Shown here: in pieces, positions 15,146-22,849 of the stretch
How positions within the stretch are numbered: the stretch's first letter is position 1
Layout of the letters: each line of letters opens with the position of its first letter
Assembly: GCF_029868385.1 (NCBI RefSeq)
Contig: NZ_JARWNX010000016.1
Coordinates: 1 to 38,662, forward strand
Reading direction: 5' to 3'
Source of the DNA: Nocardia cyriacigeorgica
Lineage (GTDB): Bacteria > Actinomycetota > Actinomycetes > Mycobacteriales > Mycobacteriaceae
Length of the DNA: 38,662 nucleotides
Made by a program: the position numbers and the translations under genes
The notes under the pieces: model-generated
Told to the model about the DNA's origin: nothing
The model's database searches: none
Seen by the model: the letters and a program-made list of their open reading frames with translations, nothing else

Positions 15146-16188
15146 CGCGCAGCGCCCCATCGGACCGCCGCCGCGGCAGCGAAATCACCGGCGTGCGCGA
15201 AAGCCGACATCAGCACCACCGAACCGTTGCGCAGCCTGCCCGCTCGGTTCTCCACATCCAATGTCACCGGAATCCCTGCGGCGAACAGGTTTCCGCACGA
15301 GTCGAACGTATCCGGATGACGCTCGGCGGGTAGCTCCAGCGCATCGTGCCAGTTACGCAGGAACAGACGATTGGGCTGATTGGTGACGAACGTATCGATA
15401 TCGCGCCCCTTCACCCCGATCCGATCGCACACCGCCAACGCCACCTCGGGGACCAGCCGATTCCCACGCACGAACACCTTGGTGATCTTCGATTCGGTGA
15501 AACTCACGCACCCCTGGCCTTCGCCGGGCTCCCAGTACTTGCGGTCGCCATTGGTGGAAAAGTCCATATCGCCGGCGAATTCGGGATAGGTGCGGCATTC
15601 GATGTCCAGAATCGGCGCGCTGTCGTCACGCACCAGCAGGCCGACACCGCAACCGTCACCGGGCACCGGTGCGTGCGCCAGTTTGCGGATATCGGGCTGG
15701 GTGAACACCGGGCCGGCGCAGTTCTGGGTGACGGCGATGAGCGCGGTTCTGGCCTCGGACGTGCGCATGATGGTGTGAGCCAGCGCCATCATGTGTACGA
15801 AGGCCGCGCAGCCGCCATTGTGCAGATCGAACACCCAGCCGGGTCGCGCGCCGAGCCTGCGCGCCACCTCGGGACCGCAGCCCATGACCGGGTTGTCGGG
15901 CAGCTGGGTATGGGTGAGCAGAATGTCGATCTTCGACAGGAAATCGACTCCGTGCCGTGCGATCAGCGGCGCCACCGCCCGCTCGACCATATCGACCGCT
16001 GTTTCATCGCGCCCGACGTGATGGCGTGTCTTCGGCGAACGGAACATGACATTCTTGGCCATCCGATCCGAGCGGGAGAACTGGGTGAAATACTCCGTCC
16101 CGACCGGTTCACCGGGCAGATAGCTCGCCACATCGACCAGGCTGACCACCGGCGGGCGCGGCGACGGAGCGATGTCGAGATCGGTCAT
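15142..16188 (-). CDS. KAS III-like (3-oxoacyl-ACP synthase III family) enzyme with altered triad
   Basis: 348 residues from ATG 16188, which overlaps the SRPBCC stop (ATGA); an ATG four codons upstream is less likely. Thiolase fold with the nucleophile in DLHNGGCAAF (Cys 127), the glycine turn PGDGCGVGLLV, and SCGNLFAAGIP (Asn 300). The usual His of the HQAN motif is replaced: FVTNQPN places Asn 270 there. Standard FabH uses Cys-His-Asn for decarboxylative Claisen condensation. Loss of His suggests acyl transfer, hydrolysis or a condensation of another type. It is probably a pathway enzyme rather than a fatty-acid-synthesis initiator. Confidence 0.85.
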   Translation of the reverse strand: MTDLDIAPSPRPPVVSLVDVASYLPGEPVGTEYFTQFSRSDRMAKNVMFRSPKTRHHVGRDETAVDMVERAVAPLIARHGVDFLSKIDILLTHTQLPDNPVMGCGPEVARRLGARPGWVFDLHNGGCAAFVHMMALAHTIMRTSEARTALIAVTQNCAGPVFTQPDIRKLAHAPVPGDGCGVGLLVRDDSAPILDIECRTYPEFAGDMDFSTNGDRKYWEPGEGQGCVSFTESKITKVFVRGNRLVPEVALAVCDRIGVKGRDIDTFVTNQPNRLFLRNWHDALELPAERHPDTFDSCGNLFAAGIPVTLDVENRAGRLRNGSVVLMSAFAHAGDFAAAAAVRWGAAR

Positions 16189-16847
16189 CGACTCATCCAT
16201 TCCGGCTTGATCGGCAGCCCGTGCGCGGCACGGTATTCACAGATCGCCTTGAGATTGTCCATTTCCAATTGATGCCCGGCGGAGAACATGTCCCAAAAAT
16301 CGCCGACCCACACCGGACGCTTCGGCGGCGCGGTATCCGGATAGCCGTTCTCGTCGTAGAAGGGGTGGCGGCAATTCACCCACAGCACAACCGATCCCGG
16401 CTTGTCGAACACCACCTGCGCGTCCACCACCCGCATCAGATACACCATCCACAGGTGAAATCCCTGGTCCCAGGCGCAGTGGTAGTCGACGGTCATGGCG
16501 TCGGGATTGGCGACGGTGCGGGTGTAGATCTCGGTCGAATCGCCGAGCCGATCATGGGCGAGCCACAGGCCGGGCTCATCGGTTTCGGTGAATCCGCGCA
16601 GACTGTAGGTCCATTCCTCCAGCGATCTGGTATCGGCCAGATATTCGTAGACCCCGCGCGGCGGGGCCGCGATATAAGCCTGGACCGGGCAGAAATCGCC
16701 ATAGATCTGGTCGTGCGGATACACCGACCGGAGCATGTCCATGATGATCGGCGTGGTGGCCTCCCTATCGGAGTTCTCGATCCGCAGGACTCCGGGAATC
16801 ACCTCGTCGGGGACGTCGCTGAGGGCGGGCAGGGCGCTTGCTGTCAC
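16185..16847 (-). CDS. SRPBCC/START-like protein, possible cyclase or lipid-ligand binder
   Basis: 220 residues from GTG 16847 (GTGA overlap with the ThDP gene). The pattern VQAYIAAPPRGVYEYLADTR followed by EEWTYSLRGF is the start of an SRPBCC helix-grip fold, which forms a deep hydrophobic pocket. Many tryptophans and aromatic residues follow (YHCAWDQGFHLWMVYLM, WVGDFWDMFSAGHQLEMD). In biosynthetic clusters such proteins act as polyketide cyclases/aromatases or coupling enzymes. It overlaps both neighbours by 4 bases, arguing for stoichiometric production with the ThDP and KAS III-like enzymes. The precise reaction is unknown. Confidence 0.78.
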   Translation of the reverse strand: MTASALPALSDVPDEVIPGVLRIENSDREATTPIIMDMLRSVYPHDQIYGDFCPVQAYIAAPPRGVYEYLADTRSLEEWTYSLRGFTETDEPGLWLAHDRLGDSTEIYTRTVANPDAMTVDYHCAWDQGFHLWMVYLMRVVDAQVVFDKPGSVVLWVNCRHPFYDENGYPDTAPPKRPVWVGDFWDMFSAGHQLEMDNLKAICEYRAAHGLPIKPEWMSR

Positions 16848-18598
16848 GGTGTACTCCTGAGGAAGGGCAGGAACGGCGGGATTTCGTCGGGATCGCAGTC
16901 GATCGAGAGGAACGCCGGGCCCGGACCGCCGAGGCATTCGGTGAGCGCCGCGGGAAGTTCGGCCAGGGTGTGCACGGAGCAGACGCGTAGCCGCGGGAAC
17001 ATGGCCGCGACGCCGTCACCCAGCCGGGCCGGCTGGAATCTGTTGAAGCTGTAGCGATCCCGGTACAGCAGTTGTTCGCGCGTCACGCACATGGCGTGGG
17101 CGTTGTTGTTGAACACGATGAAGGTGATGGGCAGGGTGTGCTCGAGCGCGGTGTGCAGCTCCATACCGTGCATGAAGAACGAGCCGTCGCCCGCGATCAC
17201 CACGGTGCGGTGGCCGTCGGGTGCGCGGGCGAAGGCCGAACCGATACCGGCGCCGAACGCGTAGCCCATTCCGCCCATACCGAGCGCGACCACGAAACGC
17301 CCGTCGCGCGGCACCCGCAGCTCGTGCACCACGGCCGCACCGGTATTGCCCGCGTCGGCGAAGATATCGGCGGCGGCGGGCAGGGCCGCCTGGATCGCGT
17401 CGACGATATGGCGGTAGCGCAGCCCAGGGCCATGCGATTCGGGTACCGGCATCGGTGTCAGCGTGCGGGCCGGGGCGGTGCGGGTGACGCGGGTCGTGCG
17501 CACCGCGGTGGCGACCGGCGACCCCGGATCGGGCGGTGCGGCGGGCGCGATGGCGGATTCGGCGAGGTCGGGATCGGAATGTCCGTCGTGACCGCCGCGC
17601 AGTCGCTCCAAGATGGTGCGCAGCGCGACGGCGACATCGGTGCAGGTGGCGTGGATGGCGGGCAGATGCGGCATGGCCAGTCCGATGCTGGCGATCGTGG
17701 TCCGCGCCAGCAGATCGTCGAGGCCGGTGCGCGCGGTGACCGGCATCGGGGTGCCGACCAGCAGGCACAGCGCGGCGGATTCCATGGCCTCGGCCAGTTC
17801 CCGATGACCCATGGTGCCCGCGACACCGCAGAAGGCCGCGTCGGCATTGTCGTAGGTGTCCTTGGCGTCGGGTGCGACGCCGACCAGCGCACCCAGTTCG
17901 GCCACCAGTTCGGCAAGTGCGGTGCGCGCGTCGTCGCGGGCCACCTGATCACCCGCGATGACCACCACCGTCCCCAGTTGGTGCGCGGTTTCCAGTGCGG
18001 TCATCACGCGCTCGAGTTCGTCGTCGTCGAGCCAGGTGGCGCGCGGATCGGGTCGGAACGCGGCGATACCGCCCATCTCGGCCTGCTGGACGTCTTTGGG
18101 CAGCAGCAAGACCGAGGGCCCGCCGCGCCGGGCGGCCCGCAGCGCCCGTGCCAGCCGTTCGGGCAGTTCGGCCGGGGTGGCGACGCGGGCGCAATAGCGG
18201 CTGACCGAGCTGAACAGGCGGACCGCGTCGATCGCACCGGCCTGCCCGCTCGAATCCTGGAATGCGCCGTGGCCTTCCAGCGCGGTCGGCGGCTGACCGA
18301 TCAATGCCAGCACCGGAACTCGGGAGGCATACGATTCAGCAAGTCCGGCAACAAGATTCATCGCGCCGCCGCCGGAGGTCGCGGCGACGACGCCGAGTCC
18401 GCTGGTGGAGCGGGCGTATCCGTCGGCCATGGTGGCGGCGGAGAATTCGTGTTTGGCCACCACACCGGTCACCGCGCCGCTCGCGTCGAAGATGGCGTCG
18501 TAGAGGTCTTCGATATTGGCGCCGTCGACGCCGAAGATATGTCGCACGCCGAGGTCGGGCATCGTGCGCACCAGATAGTCCACCACTCTGTCGGGCAT
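16844..18598 (-). CDS. Thiamine-diphosphate-dependent enzyme (acetolactate synthase/decarboxylase superfamily)
   Basis: 584 residues from ATG 18598, with a near-perfect GGAGG site upstream. Three-domain ThDP enzyme: the PYR domain contains the activating Glu in KHEFSAATMADGYAR (Glu 51); a middle domain spans about 190-335; a Pro/Thr-rich linker covers 345-385; and the PP domain carries GDGSFFMHGMELHTA (470 on) and FNNNAHAM, which bind Mg-ThDP. It would decarboxylate a 2-oxo acid and either release an aldehyde or add the acyl anion to a second carbonyl. It is the first gene of the operon. Which 2-oxo acid it uses cannot be told. It may supply the ketone for the aminotransferase. Confidence 0.88.
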   Translation of the reverse strand: MPDRVVDYLVRTMPDLGVRHIFGVDGANIEDLYDAIFDASGAVTGVVAKHEFSAATMADGYARSTSGLGVVAATSGGGAMNLVAGLAESYASRVPVLALIGQPPTALEGHGAFQDSSGQAGAIDAVRLFSSVSRYCARVATPAELPERLARALRAARRGGPSVLLLPKDVQQAEMGGIAAFRPDPRATWLDDDELERVMTALETAHQLGTVVVIAGDQVARDDARTALAELVAELGALVGVAPDAKDTYDNADAAFCGVAGTMGHRELAEAMESAALCLLVGTPMPVTARTGLDDLLARTTIASIGLAMPHLPAIHATCTDVAVALRTILERLRGGHDGHSDPDLAESAIAPAAPPDPGSPVATAVRTTRVTRTAPARTLTPMPVPESHGPGLRYRHIVDAIQAALPAAADIFADAGNTGAAVVHELRVPRDGRFVVALGMGGMGYAFGAGIGSAFARAPDGHRTVVIAGDGSFFMHGMELHTALEHTLPITFIVFNNNAHAMCVTREQLLYRDRYSFNRFQPARLGDGVAAMFPRLRVCSVHTLAELPAALTECLGGPGPAFLSIDCDPDEIPPFLPFLRSTP

Positions 18599-18707
18599 CG
18601 AACCTCCTTCCCGCGCCGAGTCGGCAGCGCTGTGCGCCGCCCATGAGGAGATACGGGGCGGGTGCGGCCGGAGTTCAGCCTGATCGGGAGCACTTTTCAC
18701 ACAAGTC

Positions 18708-18736
18708 TTGCGTGTACGTATACATCTACGTATAGT
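18708..18736 (+). promoter_or_regulatory. Promoter with two TACGTATA operator repeats, leaderless start
   Basis: TTGCGT (18708-18713), a 17-base spacer and TATAGT (18731-18736) form a good -35/-10 pair. Transcription would begin about 18743, directly at the ATG at 18744, and no ribosome-binding site is present, so the message is probably leaderless. Two identical copies of TACGTATA (18715-18722 and 18727-18734) with a 12-base step cover the spacer and -10. This fits a ribbon-helix-helix repressor binding as tandem dimers. Confidence 0.65.
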
Positions 18737-18743
18737 CACTGGC

Positions 18744-19262
18744 ATGCCCAACAAGACGATCTACGTTGCCGATGACGATCTCCCCCTGTTCCAGCGGGCG
18801 CAGGAACTCGTCGGCGGCAATCTGTCCGGGGCCGTCGTCACCGCGCTGCGCAGGTTCATCGAACTGGAGGAGGGCAAACAGGAGGGGTTCGACGACATCG
18901 TGCTCCGGGTCGGTCACAACGGTGTCCGGCAGGTCCGGTTCGAGGGTGCGCTGCTGGGCGAATGGCGCGATGTCAACGACACCCGCATGGAGCACATCCG
19001 GGTCTTCCGTAGCCGCAAGGGCAAGTTCGTGCTGCACTCCCAGTATTCCAACTGGGACGACCTCACCGATGTGCCCAACCACGGCTGGAAGGACTGGAAG
19101 AGCTGGCGGCGCATGTTCGGCGTCGGCGATCAGGATTGGGGCGAGTTCACCCTGGTGATCGTCGATACCCTCGCCGAACTGAAGGGCAAGATGCCCGACA
19201 AGCTCTATGAGCGGGTCGCCGATATCGCCGAGCGTCCGCCGATCGAAGAACTGGATATCTGA
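18744..19262 (+). CDS. EXLDI-type protein with ribbon-helix-helix N-terminus
   Basis: 172 residues from ATG 18744; an upstream in-frame start at 18708 would lie inside the promoter. The N-terminus (PNKTIYVADDDLPLFQRAQE, then GNLSGAVVTALRRFIE) has the strand-helix-helix pattern of CopG/Arc-like DNA-binding proteins. The rest is a beta-rich domain (DIVLRVGHNGVRQVRFEGAL, RVFRSRKGKFVLHSQYSNWDD) ending in the signature EELDI, typical of the EXLDI family. It probably binds the TACGTATA repeats over its own promoter and regulates the divergent ThDP operon and the downstream ABC exporter (inference). The C-terminal domain may sense the product. Confidence 0.82.
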   Translation: MPNKTIYVADDDLPLFQRAQELVGGNLSGAVVTALRRFIELEEGKQEGFDDIVLRVGHNGVRQVRFEGALLGEWRDVNDTRMEHIRVFRSRKGKFVLHSQYSNWDDLTDVPNHGWKDWKSWRRMFGVGDQDWGEFTLVIVDTLAELKGKMPDKLYERVADIAERPPIEELDI

Positions 19263-19397
19263 GGCTCGGGCCGTTCGCGCGGCCCGCTCGCCGTCCAACC
19301 GAACATTCACATCCGACAACGCCGCCCCTGGGGGTGGTGCGGGGTACTCATGCTGTCATTCGCATTGTTTTATGAGAAATTCCAGGAAGGAAGAGCC

Positions 19398-20363
19398 ATG
19401 TCCACAGGTGGACGCGCATCGGCGATCTGGGTCTCCGGGCTCCGAAAGGCCTACGGCGACAAGGTGGTACTCGACGCCATCGATCTGAACGTGCCGGAAG
19501 GCACGATCTTCTCCCTGCTCGGGCCCAACGGTGCGGGCAAGACGACCACCGTGCAGATCCTCACCACACTGATCGGCGCCGACGGCGGTGAGATGCAGGT
19601 CGGTGGATACGATCTGGCCGTCGACCGCGACGCGGTGCGCTCGGCGATCGGCGTCACCGGACAGTTCTCCGCCGTCGACGAACTGCTCACCGGCCGCGAG
19701 AACCTGACGATGATGGCCGATCTGAACCATCTGCCCCGGCGGGCCGGACGCGCCCTCGCCGCGGACCTGCTCGAACGTTTCGATCTCACCGAGGCCGGTG
19801 ACAAACCCGCATCCACCTACTCCGGCGGGATGACCAGGCGGCTCGACCTGGCCATGACCCTGGTCGGCGATCCGCGCATCATCTTCCTCGATGAGCCGAC
19901 CACCGGACTCGACCCGCGCAGCAGGCGGTCGATGTGGGAGATCATCCGCGAACTGGTCGACGACTACAGCGTCACCGTCTTCCTCACCACCCAGTACCTG
20001 GAGGAAGCCGATCAGCTCGCCGACCGCATCGCCGTGCTCGATCAGGGCCGCATCGTCGCCGAAGGTACCGCGGCGGAGCTGAAACGGCTCGTGCCCGGCG
20101 GCCATATCCGCCTGGAATTCGCCGATCACGCCGATCTGGACGCGGCCGCCACGGCCTTCGGATCGGCTGCCCGCCCGGTCGCCGACGAGCTCACCCTCGC
20201 CGTGCCCAGTGACGGCGGCATCGGTTCGGTGCGCGCCGTGCTCGACCGGCTCGACGAATTCCATATCCCCGCCGAAGGACTTTCGGTTCACACACCCAAC
20301 CTGGACGATGTCTTCCTCACCCTGACCGGATCCCCCGTCGCGGACAAGGAGCCCGTGCGATGA
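19398..20363 (+). CDS. ABC exporter ATPase, daunorubicin-resistance (DrrA) type
   Basis: 321 residues from ATG 19398, with an AGGAAGGAAG site. Walker A GPNGAGKTTT, Q-loop GQFSAVDELLTG, signature YSGGMTRRLDLA, Walker B IIFLDEPTTGLD and the H-loop region as Gln (LTTQYLEEADQLAD), a change common in DrrA-like ATPases. The C-terminal extension (LSVHTPNLDDVFLTLTG) is also typical. It pairs with the permease, which it overlaps by ATGA. Sited 136 bases after the EXLDI gene, it probably exports the product of the divergent operon or gives self-resistance. Confidence 0.92.
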   Translation: MSTGGRASAIWVSGLRKAYGDKVVLDAIDLNVPEGTIFSLLGPNGAGKTTTVQILTTLIGADGGEMQVGGYDLAVDRDAVRSAIGVTGQFSAVDELLTGRENLTMMADLNHLPRRAGRALAADLLERFDLTEAGDKPASTYSGGMTRRLDLAMTLVGDPRIIFLDEPTTGLDPRSRRSMWEIIRELVDDYSVTVFLTTQYLEEADQLADRIAVLDQGRIVAEGTAAELKRLVPGGHIRLEFADHADLDAAATAFGSAARPVADELTLAVPSDGGIGSVRAVLDRLDEFHIPAEGLSVHTPNLDDVFLTLTGSPVADKEPVR

Positions 20364-21163
20364 CCACCGCAACCCTGCCAGTGCAGTCCAATTCGTTCAG
20401 CCGCGTCATCGCGGACTCGCGGACCATGCTGCGCCGCAATCTGCTGCATGTACGGCGCTATCCGAGCATGACCTTCAGCATCCTGATCATGCCGATCGTG
20501 CTCATGGTGATCTTCAACTATGTCTTCGGCGGCGCGCTGGAAGCGGGTCTGGCACCCGGCGCGAACTACATCGACTATCTGGCGCCGGGCATGTTGTTGC
20601 TGCTCCCGGCCTATCTGACCGTATCGGTTTCGGTGTCGCTCGCCACCGATGCGACCAAGGGCATCGTCAACCGGTTCCGGGTGATGGCCATCGCGCAGTC
20701 GGCGATGCTGACCGGACATGTGATCGGCACGCTCATCCAGGCGGCGCTCGCCATGGCCGGGATGCTCGGGGCCGCCGCGCTCATGGGCTTCCGCCCCGAC
20801 GCCACCCCGGTGGAATGGGTGGCGGTGATCGGGCTGCTGCTGTTCGTGGTGTTCGCGTTCACCTGGCTGGCCGTCGGGTTCGGGCTCGCCGCGCCGAACC
20901 CGGAGAGCGCGAGCAATATGCCCTTCCCGATCGTGTTGATGCCGTTCCTCGGCAGCGGCCTCGTCCCCACCGACACCATGCCGACCGTGCTGCGCTGGTT
21001 CGCCGAGTACCAGCCGTTCACCCCGATCACCGAAACGATTCGCGGACTGCTGATGGGCACCGAGATCGGCGCCAACGGGATCATCGCGCTCGCCTGGTGC
21101 GTAGGTATCGCGACGGTCGGCTACCTGTGGTCCATGGCGTTGTTCAAACGGCAGGCCAGCTGA
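20360..21163 (+). CDS. ABC-2 type permease, DrrB type
   Basis: 267 residues with about six membrane helices. The N-terminal RTMLRRNLLHVRRYPSMTFS followed by ILIMPIVLMVIFNYVFGGAL is characteristic of DrrB-like permeases, as are GANYIDYLAPGMLLLLPAYL and SNMPFPIVLMPFLGSGLVP. It forms the membrane channel for the ATPase encoded just upstream (ATGA overlap). Substrate is unknown and inferred only from the neighbouring biosynthetic operon. Confidence 0.92.
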   Translation: MTTATLPVQSNSFSRVIADSRTMLRRNLLHVRRYPSMTFSILIMPIVLMVIFNYVFGGALEAGLAPGANYIDYLAPGMLLLLPAYLTVSVSVSLATDATKGIVNRFRVMAIAQSAMLTGHVIGTLIQAALAMAGMLGAAALMGFRPDATPVEWVAVIGLLLFVVFAFTWLAVGFGLAAPNPESASNMPFPIVLMPFLGSGLVPTDTMPTVLRWFAEYQPFTPITETIRGLLMGTEIGANGIIALAWCVGIATVGYLWSMALFKRQAS

Positions 21164-21223
21164 TCCGCTCACCCTCGATCCCCTGCCTCGGCGGGGGATC
21201 GTCGGCGTATGCGGGAGACGAGC

Positions 21224-21877
21224 TCAGTTGCGCTCGACCTCGATCGGATGTGTGGCCAGCAGCGACAGCGGCAGCGGTTGCCTGCGCAGGACATGCCCCC
21301 ACAGGTCGGTGCGGCGGGTGGTGATGGGATCGCCGGGCAGGGCGGAGAGCACGATCCAGTCGTCCTGTTCGAGTTCGCCCTCGAGCTGGCCGAAGGTCCA
21401 GCCCGCATAACCGGCGAAGACGCGGATTCCCTCCACCAGCGGGGCGATCTCCGCCGGGTCGCTGTCGAGGTCGATCAGCACCACCCGGCCGTCGATGCGC
21501 CGCAGTCCGTCGACGCCGTCGATCGATGCGCCGACCCGCAGCGTGCCGAGACACAGCGCGGCATCGCGTTTGACCGGACCGCCGACGAACAGGGTGCGCG
21601 GCGCCGCGGCGACCTCCGCCCACTGCGGCAGCACATCGTGCACGGCGGTATCGCTCGGCCGGTTGATGACCACGCCGAGGCTGCCCGCGTCGTTGTGTTC
21701 GATGATGTAGATGACCGTGCGCCGGAAGGTCGGCTCCACGAGTTCGGTCGAGGACACCAGCAATGTGCCCGCGCGGACCAGTTGTTCGCCGCGGTGGGAA
21801 CTTCGCCGGCCGTGCTCATCGCCACCGCCGCGCCCGCCGCGAGTTTTCCGATCATCCGGGTCTTCTGCGCGTGCCAC
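21224..21877 (-). CDS. YqgE/AlgH (UPF0301) family protein
   Basis: 217 residues from GTG 21877. Family landmarks are VRAGTLLVSSTELVEPTFRR, TVIYIIEHNDAGSLGVVINRP, LFVGGPVKRDAALCL, and FAGYAGWTFGQLEGELEQDD. The length and order match mycobacterial homologues; the N-terminal 30 residues are a variable, charged extension. It is a cytosolic protein of uncertain biochemical role, widely conserved in bacteria. It stands alone between the exporter and a divergent acyltransferase gene. Confidence 0.93.
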   Translation of the reverse strand: MARAEDPDDRKTRGGRGGGDEHGRRSSHRGEQLVRAGTLLVSSTELVEPTFRRTVIYIIEHNDAGSLGVVINRPSDTAVHDVLPQWAEVAAAPRTLFVGGPVKRDAALCLGTLRVGASIDGVDGLRRIDGRVVLIDLDSDPAEIAPLVEGIRVFAGYAGWTFGQLEGELEQDDWIVLSALPGDPITTRRTDLWGHVLRRQPLPLSLLATHPIEVERN

Positions 21878-22011
21878 TCCGTCATCATCGCAGTTATCGC
21901 GCCGTCGCGCCGCTTGTCTTCACGTTCCGTGTCGCGGGAAAACTCATATCCGGGCGTGACAAGATCAACATGGTCGTCGAGCGGCCGCAGCAGCGTCGTA
22001 GAGTCGGCGTC

Positions 22012-22773
22012 ATGCAACCGCCCGAGGTCGTCCTCGACAACAGCGATGCCGTGTACGACTACTACCGCTCCCATCAGCAGCGGCGGTTCCAGGCGCGCGC
22101 GGCATATGCGCTGCTCGGGCGGCGTTTCCGGCCGCGCATCAGCTATGCCGCCGGCGCGCGGGCGCGGGTCGCGGAACTGGTCCGTGCGGGCAAACCGTTG
22201 CTCATCGCCATCAACCATCTGTCCCAGCTCGATCCCTACACCGTCGCCGCGGCCGCCTGGCGCAGCGAACTGCGTCCGCTCATCGGCCGGGTGCGGGTGC
22301 TGGCCAAGGACGAACTGTTCCTCGAACGCGATCAGCGCCGCAAGATCGACATGATGGGCGGCATCCCCGTCTTCCGCGGTAGCGATCACGGCCTGCGCGC
22401 GGTGAACGCCGCGGGCCAGCGCATGATGGACATCTGCGCCGAACGTCTGCACGATGGCGACGGTCTCGCGGTCTTCCCCGAAGGCACCTGCAACGACGTC
22501 GATCCGACACAGGTGCAATCGATCGGCAGCGGCATCGGCCATATCGCCTTCCGCACCATGAAGCTCGGCACCGAACCCGCACTGCTCAGCATCGGCCTCA
22601 GTTACGGACCGCGCGCCGATCCCGCCGTTGAGCCGACCAAAGAGGAAGCGAAGTCGGCCAGCTTCTACTTCCGCGTGCCGATCACCGACCTGCCCGCGCG
22701 GCCCGCCGAGATCGCGCGGCTGGTTCGCAGCGATTTGCAGCAGGCCTTGGACGGAGCCGTCGCGGCGTACTGA
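22012..22773 (+). CDS. PlsC-like acyltransferase (1-acylglycerol-3-phosphate type)
   Basis: 253 residues from ATG 22012; an ATG at 21970 would add 14 residues. Motif I is NHLSQLD (His-x4-Asp, acyl transfer), motif II is around GGIPVFRG, and motif III is VFPEGT (phosphate binding). These are the blocks of glycerolipid acyltransferases. There is no long membrane segment, so it is probably a peripheral membrane enzyme in phospholipid or another acyl-lipid pathway. The acceptor cannot be deduced. Three direct 24-base repeats follow its stop. Confidence 0.87.
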   Translation: MQPPEVVLDNSDAVYDYYRSHQQRRFQARAAYALLGRRFRPRISYAAGARARVAELVRAGKPLLIAINHLSQLDPYTVAAAAWRSELRPLIGRVRVLAKDELFLERDQRRKIDMMGGIPVFRGSDHGLRAVNAAGQRMMDICAERLHDGDGLAVFPEGTCNDVDPTQVQSIGSGIGHIAFRTMKLGTEPALLSIGLSYGPRADPAVEPTKEEAKSASFYFRVPITDLPARPAEIARLVRSDLQQALDGAVAAY

Positions 22774-22777
22774 ACGG

Positions 22778-22849
22778 GGCTCAGTCGAGATCGCTGGACG
22801 TGGCTCAGTCGAGATCGCTGGACGCGGCTCAGTCGAGATCGCCGGCCTT
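22778..22849. repeat. Three tandem 24-bp repeats at the sigma-factor 3' end
   Basis: The unit begins GGCTCAGTCGAGATCGC and is repeated from 22778, 22802 and 22826, with a few changes in the third copy. The third copy contains the last codons and TGA of the leftward sigma-factor gene, so the end of that gene (asp-leu-asp-stop) is repeated in frame twice beyond the true stop. Confidence 0.85.

Noticed and set aside
17072..18646. 524-codon plus-strand ORF opposite the ThDP gene
   Set aside because: Gly/His/Arg-rich translation with no fold; the minus strand carries clear ThDP motifs, a strong ribosome-binding site and operon overlaps.
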